From contig JAUUZM010000010.1 in assembly GCA_030589965.1 (NCBI GenBank), forward strand, positions 1-19,603: a stretch of DNA of 19,603 bases, read 5' to 3'. The notes under the pieces were generated by a model. That model had not been told where the DNA came from. It was given only the letters and a program-made list of their open reading frames with translations, and made no database searches. The DNA is from Bacteroides sp. GTDB lineage: Bacteria; Bacteroidota; Bacteroidia; Bacteroidales; SM23-62. The position numbers and the translations under genes are program-made. Shown in pieces: positions 13,821-19,603 of this stretch; the stretch's first letter is position 1, and each line of letters begins with the position of its first letter.

Positions 13821-14870
13821 CTACCCTTCGTTGGGACGGAGGCTGCGTACGGTGGCGCCTGCCTGCCACATTTCAGATTCCCTGATTTCCTTAAGTTCTA
13901 TTTCCAGAAGTTCTTTATAATCGGGACGTCCTGTTTTGTCCAGGACAACTTCAGTTTCTTTACCGGTTTTAACACGTTCATAAAGCTCATTGAAAACTGG
14001 TAGAGTGGCATCCCTGAACTTAGGTTTCCAGTCCAGCGCACCCCGCTGAGCAGTAGCGCTACAGTTAGCATACATCCAATCCATTCCATTCTCATCAACA
14101 AGGCGGATCAGGCTTTGTGTCAGTTCTTCAACGGTTTCGTTGAAAGCTTCTGAAGGACTATGTCCATTTTCACGAAGAACCTGGTACTGTGCTTCCATAA
14201 TCCCAGCAATGGCACCCATAAGAACACCGCGTTCTCCTGTCAGGTCACTGTAGACTTCTCCCTGGAAGGTTGTCGGGAAGAGGTAACCTGAACCGATACC
14301 AATACCCAGTGCCAGGGTACGTTCCTCGGCATTTCCTGTGTAGTCCTGGAAGATTGCATAACTGGAGTTGATGCCTGTGCCTGCCAGGAAATTCCTTCTT
14401 ACGCTCGTTCCTGATCCCTTAGGTGCAACCAGGATAACATCCACATTCTTGGGAGGAATAACTCCGGTTTGCTCCTTATAAGTAATGGAGAATCCATGTG
14501 AGAAATAAAGTGCATCGCCTTCTTTGAGGCAGGGCTTAAGGATGGGCCATACTGTGCGTTGCGCTGCATCAGAAATAAGGTACTGGATTACTGTTGCTTT
14601 TTCTGCTGCTTCGGCTATGGGGAAAAGTGATTCTCCCGGTACGAATCCGTCTTTGATAGCCTTATCCCAGTCCTCTTTAAACTCGGGTGCCTGTCCGACA
14701 ATTACATTAATGCCATTGTCTCTCAGGTTCAATGCCTGTGCCGGTCCCTGAACACCATAACCAATGATTGCAATGATTTCATCTTTAAGCACTTCCTGCG
14801 CTTTTGAAAGTGGGAATTCATCCCTTTTAACAACGTTCTCTTCAACGCCTCCAAAATTTAATTTTGCCAT
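13821..14870 (-). CDS. ilvC: Ketol-acid reductoisomerase
   Basis: Second common enzyme of valine/isoleucine synthesis: Mg-dependent alkyl migration and NAD(P)H reduction of acetolactate or acetohydroxybutyrate. The 349-aa protein has the Bacteroidota-type N-terminus MAKLNFGGVEENVVKRDEFP, Rossmann motif GYGVQG (37-42), VAPKGSGTS, and the metal-site SDLTGERG; the C-terminus ends QAGATVRSLRP, as in its relatives. The cofactor loop after strand 2 reads GQAPEFKEDW (59-68), without the Arg/Lys/Ser residues that usually hold the NADPH 2'-phosphate, so NADH use is conceivable. Last gene of the ilv operon, 34 bp after ilvN, ending at a terminator. Confidence 0.97.
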   Translation of the reverse strand: MAKLNFGGVEENVVKRDEFPLSKAQEVLKDEIIAIIGYGVQGPAQALNLRDNGINVIVGQAPEFKEDWDKAIKDGFVPGESLFPIAEAAEKATVIQYLISDAAQRTVWPILKPCLKEGDALYFSHGFSITYKEQTGVIPPKNVDVILVAPKGSGTSVRRNFLAGTGINSSYAIFQDYTGNAEERTLALGIGIGSGYLFPTTFQGEVYSDLTGERGVLMGAIAGIMEAQYQVLRENGHSPSEAFNETVEELTQSLIRLVDENGMDWMYANCSATAQRGALDWKPKFRDATLPVFNELYERVKTGKETEVVLDKTGRPDYKELLEIELKEIRESEMWQAGATVRSLRPNEG

Positions 14871-14904
14871 TTTATTTAATTTAAACTAATATTTCCAATT
14901 TGTA

Positions 14905-15456
14905 TTAATCTTCTTTAACCATAAGTTTTTCCGTATCCAGTTTGTGCAGGTACTCAGACAGTCTTTCTCTTCTTGCCTTGGTGATGGCTACTCTTCCTGA
15001 GCGGGTAAACTGCATAACCTTGAATTTTTTCATATCATCAAACAGTTGCTGTGTTTCATCTTTATGCCCGGTCTTTTCAATGGCAGTATAATCAGGAGTT
15101 ATCTCAAGGATTCTGGCATTATGTTTCCGAACCAGCATTTCGATCTCGTTACTCTGTGTTACAGCTTCCGTAGGAACTTTATACAAAGCAACCTCCTGGT
15201 AGATAATCTCATCCTCGCAAAGATAGAATGCCTTAAGCACATCGACCACTTTTTCTATCTGTTTGACTACTTTTTCGATATTGGACTGAGTGGACTTAAC
15301 TACTATGGTGAACTTAAAGATCCCGTGAAGGGCTGATTCAGAAACAGTAAGGCTTTCGATATTAAGATGCCTTCTGGTAAATATGATTGTTAACCTGTTT
15401 AAAAGGCCTATACTGTTTTCCGAAAAAGTTATGATCGTGAATTCCTTCTCTTCCAT
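14905..15456 (-). CDS. ilvN: Acetolactate synthase small (regulatory) subunit
   Basis: A 183-aa regulatory subunit (ilvN/ilvH type) that stimulates the large subunit and confers valine feedback inhibition. The N-terminal ACT domain runs FTIITFSENSIGLLNRLTIIFTRRHLNIESLTVS (about 5-40), followed by the second ACT-like half beginning at about residue 85 and the C-terminal FTRSGRVAITK. The length is somewhat longer than the 160-aa E. coli proteins but ordinary for Bacteroidota. It lies between ilvB and ilvC with 34-bp gaps on each side. Confidence 0.94.
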   Translation of the reverse strand: MEEKEFTIITFSENSIGLLNRLTIIFTRRHLNIESLTVSESALHGIFKFTIVVKSTQSNIEKVVKQIEKVVDVLKAFYLCEDEIIYQEVALYKVPTEAVTQSNEIEMLVRKHNARILEITPDYTAIEKTGHKDETQQLFDDMKKFKVMQFTRSGRVAITKARRERLSEYLHKLDTEKLMVKED

Positions 15457-15490
15457 GATATCTTATTTTAAATTTTTCTCTTGATATAAA

Positions 15491-17185
15491 TTAGTCTAGT
15501 CTGATGTCTGATACAGATGCCCCGGCAGGAACCATAGGGAACACATTACCCTCTTTTTCCACCTTTACTTCAAGCAGGTAGGGACCATCATGTTTGAACA
15601 TCTTGTCGATGGAGGACTCCAGGTTATCCCTTGTATCAACGGTATTCCCTTCAACTCCAAATCCTTTTGCAATGGTTATAAAGTCGGGATTAATAAGTTC
15701 TGTGGATGAGTATCGTTTATCAAAGAAAAGATCCTGCCACTGTCTAACCATACCAAGAAAATTATTGTTTAAAAGAACAATTTTGACTTTTGCATTATTC
15801 TGGGCCATGGTTCCGAGTTCCTGGATGGTCATCTGAATGCCTCCATCTCCAACGAAGAGGACAACCGGTTTGTCTGGTAAGGCTGTCTGTGCTCCGAAAG
15901 CTGCGGGCAGTCCAAATCCCATCGTTCCAAGTCCGCCGCTGGTTACCAGGCTCCTGGTATTTTTAAACTTAAAATAGCGTGAAGCGACCATCTGGTGCTG
16001 ACCAACATCCGTGATACAGATGGCTTCACCATCCATTTTTTCATTCACCATCCGAACAACTTCACCCATTGTGAGTCCTTCTTTTTCAGGATGTAAATCG
16101 TCCTTGATAACCTTTTCATATTCATACTGATATGCGTTCTTAAACTGGTTCAGCCATTCTTCGCGTTCCTGTTTTTCGATCAGCGGAAGGATTGCCTCGA
16201 ATGTTTCCTTTATATCAGCAATTACTGCTACCTCACTTTGAACATTTTTATTTACCTCTGCAGGATCAATTTCAAAATGCACAACTTTTGCCATGGTTCC
16301 ATAAGTGTCCACTTTTCCAGTGACCCTGTCATCGAATCGCATTCCAAGGGCTATCAGCAGGTCAGATTCATTGGTTTTTATATTGGGACCATAATTCCCA
16401 TGCATGCCAAGCATTCCGACATTTAGGGGATGTTCTGTAGGAATAGCAGAGGCTCCCAGCAGGGTCCATGCCGCCGGTATACCCGCCTTTTCAATAAAAG
16501 CCAGCATTTCCTTTTCTGCTCCGGAAAGTATAACTCCCTGACCGACCAGAGCCAATGGTTTTTTTGCCTTATTGATCAATTCTGCAGCTTTTTCCACATA
16601 GTCCATTTTCAAAATAGGCCTGGGAACATAACTCCTTACATCCTTACATTTTTCATAAGCATAATCCAATTCATTGAACTGGGCATCCTTGGTAATATCA
16701 ATCATTACTGGTCCTGGTCTTCCAGTTGTGGCAATATAGAAGGCCTTGGCAATTGCTCCCGGTATGTCTTCCACTTTAGTAACCTGGATATTCCACTTGG
16801 TAAGTGGCATAGAGAAACCCATTACATCCGTTTCCTGGAAAGCATCAGTCCCAAGCAAAGGAGCATGAACCTGACCGCTGATACAAATGATAGGAGTAGA
16901 GTCCAGCATAGCATCTGCTAATCCCGTAGTAACATTGGTTGCCCCGGGTCCGGAGGTTACCATGCAAACACCTACATTTCCGCTCACCCTGGAATACCCC
17001 TGGGCTGCATGTACAGCTCCCTGTTCATGTCTGACCAGGATATGCTTGATTTTGTCCTGGTAATCATAGAGCAAATCATAGACGGGCATAATGGCTCCGC
17101 CAGGATAACCGAAAATTGTATCAACTCCTTCTTCGAGGAGGGATAAGACGACGGCTTCTGATCCGCTAATCTTTTTTGTGCTCAT
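15491..17185 (-). CDS. ilvB: Acetolactate synthase large (catalytic) subunit
   Basis: The 564-aa thiamine-diphosphate enzyme makes 2-acetolactate from pyruvate, or acetohydroxybutyrate with 2-oxobutyrate. Visible landmarks are FGYPGGAIMPVYD (25-37), the catalytic Glu54 in RHEQGAVHAAQGYSR, the central FAD/ADP-binding domain, and the ThDP motif GDGG...LLNNN (446-475) that binds Mg and diphosphate. It ends with the AHAS-type SDIRLD. Start ATG is at 17185, 16 bp after the ilvD stop, so translation is probably coupled within the operon. Confidence 0.97.
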   Translation of the reverse strand: MSTKKISGSEAVVLSLLEEGVDTIFGYPGGAIMPVYDLLYDYQDKIKHILVRHEQGAVHAAQGYSRVSGNVGVCMVTSGPGATNVTTGLADAMLDSTPIICISGQVHAPLLGTDAFQETDVMGFSMPLTKWNIQVTKVEDIPGAIAKAFYIATTGRPGPVMIDITKDAQFNELDYAYEKCKDVRSYVPRPILKMDYVEKAAELINKAKKPLALVGQGVILSGAEKEMLAFIEKAGIPAAWTLLGASAIPTEHPLNVGMLGMHGNYGPNIKTNESDLLIALGMRFDDRVTGKVDTYGTMAKVVHFEIDPAEVNKNVQSEVAVIADIKETFEAILPLIEKQEREEWLNQFKNAYQYEYEKVIKDDLHPEKEGLTMGEVVRMVNEKMDGEAICITDVGQHQMVASRYFKFKNTRSLVTSGGLGTMGFGLPAAFGAQTALPDKPVVLFVGDGGIQMTIQELGTMAQNNAKVKIVLLNNNFLGMVRQWQDLFFDKRYSSTELINPDFITIAKGFGVEGNTVDTRDNLESSIDKMFKHDGPYLLEVKVEKEGNVFPMVPAGASVSDIRLD

Positions 17186-17201
17186 AGTTTATATATTCAG
17201 A

Positions 17202-19028
17202 TTATTCAATAATTCTAATTGCTCCCTGGTCCGCCGAGGAAACCATACTGGCATAAGCTTTTAGAGCTTTTGAGACAGTCCTGTCCCTTGATGGCTTATA
17301 GGCCTTTTTACCTTTTGCTTCTTCCTCCTGCCTGCGCCGGGTTAATTCTTCTGTTGAGATGGCAAGCTGAATTTTTCTTTCCGATATGTTAATCTCGATA
17401 GTATCTCCATTTCGAATAAGGGCTATTTCACCTCCAGCTGCAGCTTCCGGAGAAACATGTCCGATTGAGAGTCCGGATGTTCCGCCTGAAAATCTTCCAT
17501 CTGTAATCAGTGCACATTTGTCTCCCAAACCCTTTGCCTTGATATAGGAGGTTGGATAGAGCATCTCCTGCATGCCAGGTCCGCCTTTTGGCCCTTCATG
17601 AGTGATAACCACAACATCACCTGCCTTTACCTCATCATTTAGTATACTTTCACATGCATCATCCTGTGAATGATATACCCTGGCTGATCCACTAAAGTTA
17701 TATACCGAGGGATCCACACCTGCAGTTTTAACGATACATCCTTGCGAGGCTATATTTCCATACAGAATAGCCAAGCCGCCGTCCTGGGAATAGGCATGTT
17801 CAATACTTCTGATACATCCCTTCTCCCTGTCAGTATCCAGCTCCCGGTGCATATTCTTCTGGGAACCCATGACAAGGTTTCTTCTTAGTCCAGGTGCAGC
17901 CCGATATATTTGTATGGCAGGATCATCATCCGCAGCACGCATGATATCATATATTTCTATTGCTTCTCCAAGGCTTGTTCCGTCTGCCCGCCGGACATCC
18001 ACATCGAGCAGGCCCCCTTTCGATAATTCGGCCAGTATGGAAATAATACCTCCGGCCTGGTTTACATCCTCAACATGGTAATCAGAACTCGGGGCAACCT
18101 TACAGAGTACGGGTGTTTCCCTTGATAGCTTGTCTATATCTTCCATGGTAAAATCCACTTCAGCCTCACCTGCGATAGCCAGGAGATGAAGGACGGTATT
18201 GGTAGAACCACCCATGGCAACGTCCAGCCTCATGGCATTCATGAAGGCGCTTCTTGTTGCAATCGATCTTGGAAGAACTCTGTCGTCGTTCTCAAAATAA
18301 TATTTATTAGTATTCTCAACGATCTGTTCAGCTGCTTTCTTAAACAGGTCCAGTCGGAAAGCGTGGGTTGCCAGGATTGTTCCATTCCCCGGTAAAGCAA
18401 GTCCAATGGCCTCATTCAGGCAATTCATGGAGTTCGCAGTAAACATGCCTGAGCAGGAACCGCAGGTTGGACAGGCTTCCTGTTCAATACGTGAAAGTTC
18501 TTCCCCTGAAATGGAATCATCCGCGCCAAGTACCATGGCATCTACCAGGTCATATTTTCTGCCCCCGGATCTGCCGGCTTCCATGGGGCCACCGCTGACA
18601 AATACTACAGGTATATTCAGGCGCATGGCAGCCATAAGCATACCAGGTGTGATCTTGTCACAATTGCTGATGCAAACCATGGCATCCACCTTATGAGCAT
18701 TGATCATATATTCTACACTGTCCGCAATCAGGTCGCGTGAAGGAAGGGAATATAACATTCCGTCATGCCCCATGGCAATGCCATCATCAATAGCAATGGT
18801 GTTGAATTCTGCAGCAAAACAACCGAGTTTTTCGATTTCTGCCTTGACATCCTGTCCAATGTTATGAAGATGAACATGTCCGGGCACAAACTGGGTGAAG
18901 GAATTTACAATCCCAATCACCGGTTTGCCGAATTGTTCCTCCTTCATGCCATTAGCCCTCCAGAGGCTGCGGGCACCTGCCATCAACCTGCCTTCTGTTG
19001 TCGTCGAACTTCTGAGTTTCTTTTCCAT
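17202..19028 (-). CDS. ilvD: Dihydroxy-acid dehydratase
   Basis: Converts dihydroxyacids to the 2-keto precursors of valine and isoleucine with an iron-sulfur cluster. The 608-aa protein closely follows the E. coli type: SFTQFVPGHVHL, DDGIAMGHDGMLYSLPSR, CISNCDK (Cys123) and ACPTCGSCSGMFTANSMNCL (Cys189/Cys192). It has VPGH rather than the TPCN of three-cysteine [2Fe-2S] forms, which points to the oxygen-labile [4Fe-4S] class (inference from family). The start at 19028 (MEKKLRSSTTTEGRLMAG) is chosen because the in-frame ATG at 19064 lies inside the terminator hairpin of the leader. First gene of the operon, under the attenuator upstream. Confidence 0.97.
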   Translation of the reverse strand: MEKKLRSSTTTEGRLMAGARSLWRANGMKEEQFGKPVIGIVNSFTQFVPGHVHLHNIGQDVKAEIEKLGCFAAEFNTIAIDDGIAMGHDGMLYSLPSRDLIADSVEYMINAHKVDAMVCISNCDKITPGMLMAAMRLNIPVVFVSGGPMEAGRSGGRKYDLVDAMVLGADDSISGEELSRIEQEACPTCGSCSGMFTANSMNCLNEAIGLALPGNGTILATHAFRLDLFKKAAEQIVENTNKYYFENDDRVLPRSIATRSAFMNAMRLDVAMGGSTNTVLHLLAIAGEAEVDFTMEDIDKLSRETPVLCKVAPSSDYHVEDVNQAGGIISILAELSKGGLLDVDVRRADGTSLGEAIEIYDIMRAADDDPAIQIYRAAPGLRRNLVMGSQKNMHRELDTDREKGCIRSIEHAYSQDGGLAILYGNIASQGCIVKTAGVDPSVYNFSGSARVYHSQDDACESILNDEVKAGDVVVITHEGPKGGPGMQEMLYPTSYIKAKGLGDKCALITDGRFSGGTSGLSIGHVSPEAAAGGEIALIRNGDTIEINISERKIQLAISTEELTRRRQEEEAKGKKAYKPSRDRTVSKALKAYASMVSSADQGAIRIIE

Positions 19029-19048
19029 GTTTACTTCAGAGTTTCCAT

Positions 19049-19088
19049 AAAATAAAAAGGCCATTCTTTCCTCTTGGAGAATGGCCTT
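19049..19088 (-). terminator. Attenuator terminator in the ilv leader
   Basis: On the minus strand AAGGCCATTCT (19078-19088), a 10-base loop, and AGAATGGCCTT (19057-19067) form a perfect 11-bp stem. It is followed at once by TTTATTTT, giving UUUUUAUUUU with the stem end. It lies between the promoter and ilvD, 20 bp before the start codon, and points the same way as the operon. A strong terminator in front of the first gene only makes sense if it is conditional. Confidence 0.85.
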
Positions 19089-19119
19089 CTTAATATTTTG
19101 TATTAATCCATACCATCCT
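19078..19119 (-). promoter_or_regulatory. Candidate antiterminator overlapping the attenuator
   Basis: On the minus strand AGGATGGT (19112-19119), starting within the leader peptide's stop codon, can pair with GCCATTCT of the terminator's 5' arm (about 8 pairs, two of them G-U). Between them TTAATA-CAAAA-TATTAA (19090-19106) forms its own 6-bp hairpin that shortens the loop. Formation of this structure excludes the terminator. A ribosome at the leader stop codon would cover AGGATGGT and so favour termination. A weak rival pairing of CCTTGT with ACAGG lies inside the leader ORF. Confidence 0.55.
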
Positions 19120-19181
19120 TACCTGTAGAGCACCACAAGGCTCACAAGAAGAATAGCTAGTATGATATGGACTTTTTTCAT
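19119..19181 (-). CDS. ilv operon leader peptide
   Basis: ATG at 19181 to TAA at 19119 encodes MKKVHIILAILLVSLVVLYR, 20 residues of which 12 are Ile, Leu or Val (3 Ile, 5 Leu, 4 Val). It starts about 10 bases after the predicted transcription start and its stop codon abuts the candidate antiterminator. This composition and position are those of leader peptides in amino acid operons such as E. coli ilvL (known). Shortage of charged tRNA-Ile, -Leu or -Val would stall the ribosome here and let ilvDBNC be transcribed (inference). The alternative is a small single-span membrane peptide, but the terminator directly downstream argues for attenuation. Confidence 0.75.
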   Translation of the reverse strand: MKKVHIILAILLVSLVVLYR

Positions 19182-19197
19182 TTGCTGAATAACGAGA

Positions 19198-19228
19198 CAA
19201 AGGTATTTATTAAAATCTGAAATCAAAA
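19198..19228 (-). promoter_or_regulatory. ilv operon promoter
   Basis: Minus-strand TTTTG (19224-19228) and TACCTTTG (19198-19205), separated by 18 bases, match the Bacteroidota consensus TTTG / TAnnTTTG perfectly in the -7 element. Transcription should start near 19190-19194, leaving about 10 nt before the leader peptide ATG. Confidence 0.75.
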
Positions 19229-19252
19229 TTTTTTTAGGGGATTGATTCAGGG

Positions 19253-19268
19253 TGTACGAAATCGTACA
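19253..19268. promoter_or_regulatory. 16-bp palindrome upstream of the ilv promoter
   Basis: TGTACGAAATCGTACA: two perfect 7-base arms with a two-base centre. It is centred about 68 bp upstream of the predicted ilv start, 25 bp before the -33 element. No T-run follows on either side, so it looks like a protein-binding site rather than a terminator; the binding protein is unknown. Confidence 0.4.
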
Positions 19269-19499
19269 GTCAGTATAACATCAGCGTGCATTTTGCATCA
19301 TTTATACTTGATTAATATTCATGTAAATATCAGTAAATCAGTGCATAAGTATTCTGGCACTAATTATGTACCAGGTTTATCAGATGTAACAAAAAACAGG
19401 AGGGCATAGCAATGGAAACGAAAGTATTTTATTACATATTATTTGTCTATACAGATACGGAACAGGAGGATGTGCAGACATCATGAACTGCAGGGAAAT
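19269..19499. other. Mostly empty intergenic stretch
   Basis: Between the ilv promoter region and the SRP RNA there is AT-rich sequence with no recognisable gene, tRNA or strong promoter. The only coding candidate is a 24-codon ORF at 19412-19486, listed separately. Confidence 0.5.
19412..19486 (+). CDS. Possible 24-aa small ORF with strong Shine-Dalgarno
   Basis: ATG at 19412 is preceded by AGGAGG (19399-19404 region) with a spacer of about 8 bases, and the frame METKVFYYILFVYTDTEQED ends four residues later at TGA 19484-19486. It has a short hydrophobic, aromatic centre and an acidic end. No family is recognised, no clear promoter is seen, and it runs toward the 3' end of the SRP RNA gene. 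A good ribosome site is rare in this window, which is the only argument for it. Confidence 0.2.
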   Translation: METKVFYYILFVYTDTEQEDVQTS

Positions 19500-19505
19500 A
19501 AAAAA

Positions 19506-19603
19506 GGGCAAGCTACTTACATCGCACCGCTACAACCGTCTACCCTTGCTTCCTTCCGGACCTGGGGGAGTTCAACGGGAGCTGGTCGTATAAGACTTGC
19601 CCA
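19506..19603 (-). ncRNA. ffs: Bacterial small SRP RNA (4.5S type)
   Basis: The minus strand carries the universally conserved SRP domain: GGTCCGGAAGGAAGC at 19548-19562, with the GGAA tetraloop closed by CC/GG and the asymmetric internal loop that binds Ffh. The ends pair as GGGCAAG (19596-19602) with CTTGCCC (19506-19512), closing a hairpin of about 97 nt, and six T follow (19500-19505) as a termination tract. It scaffolds the signal recognition particle for co-translational membrane targeting. The 5' end is at or within a few bases of the window edge; its promoter lies outside. Confidence 0.93.

Noticed and set aside
19062..19064. Upstream in-frame ATG that would lengthen IlvD by 12 residues
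   Set aside because: It lies inside the attenuator stem and the extra residues are not part of the family N-terminus.
19506..19603. Possible tRNA or coding sequence at the right edge
   Set aside because: The conserved SRP core with GGAA loop and pairing ends identifies it as SRP RNA; no cloverleaf fits.
1..19603. CRISPR arrays, IS elements or prophage genes
   Set aside because: No regularly spaced repeats, transposase or phage structural genes were seen; the toxin's 'phage Gp49-like' family name does not imply a prophage.

Overview
The window reads as a chromosomal segment of a Bacteroidota bacterium, probably an anaerobic or facultative member of the Bacteroidales/Marinilabiliales type. 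This rests on promoters resembling the Bacteroidota -7 element TAnnTTTG, mostly absent Shine-Dalgarno sequences, the ruvX-def pair, a ComEC without its nuclease domain, and IlvC/IlvD protein types. No phage, IS element, tRNA or CRISPR was found; most of it is ordinary core genome, tightly packed.

Left part (1-5445): the end of ruvX and then def run rightward. Facing them is a leftward unit made of a secreted multiheme cytochrome c (10 CxxCH plus one CxxxCH) followed by a tandem-rhodanese lipoprotein. It is divergent from a Crp/Fnr-family regulator. The shared upstream region carries a perfect 16-bp palindrome with FNR-like geometry (ACTGAT-N4-ATCAGT). A dihydroorotate-dehydrogenase-like flavoprotein lacking the usual catalytic Cys motif follows and may have a degenerate copy of the same site. 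Together these look like a small redox or anaerobic-respiration module (inference).

Middle part (5556-13743): comEC (DNA uptake channel), the trkA-trkH potassium uptake operon, a YciO-type YrdC-domain protein, a HigB/HigA-like toxin-antitoxin pair with palindromes in its promoter, a rhomboid protease with an acidic tail, and a divergent secreted alpha/beta hydrolase with an unusually strong Shine-Dalgarno sequence.

Right part (13768-19230): a complete leftward branched-chain amino acid operon, ilvD-ilvB-ilvN-ilvC, ending at a bidirectional terminator. Its leader is the best find in the window. A perfect Bacteroidota promoter drives a 20-residue ORF in which 12 codons are Ile, Leu or Val. This is followed by a candidate antiterminator and an 11-bp terminator hairpin with a U-tract just before the ilvD start. 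This is the layout of ribosome-mediated transcription attenuation. Valine/isoleucine synthesis would thus be sensed through translation of the leader. The window ends in a leftward SRP (4.5S-type) RNA gene.
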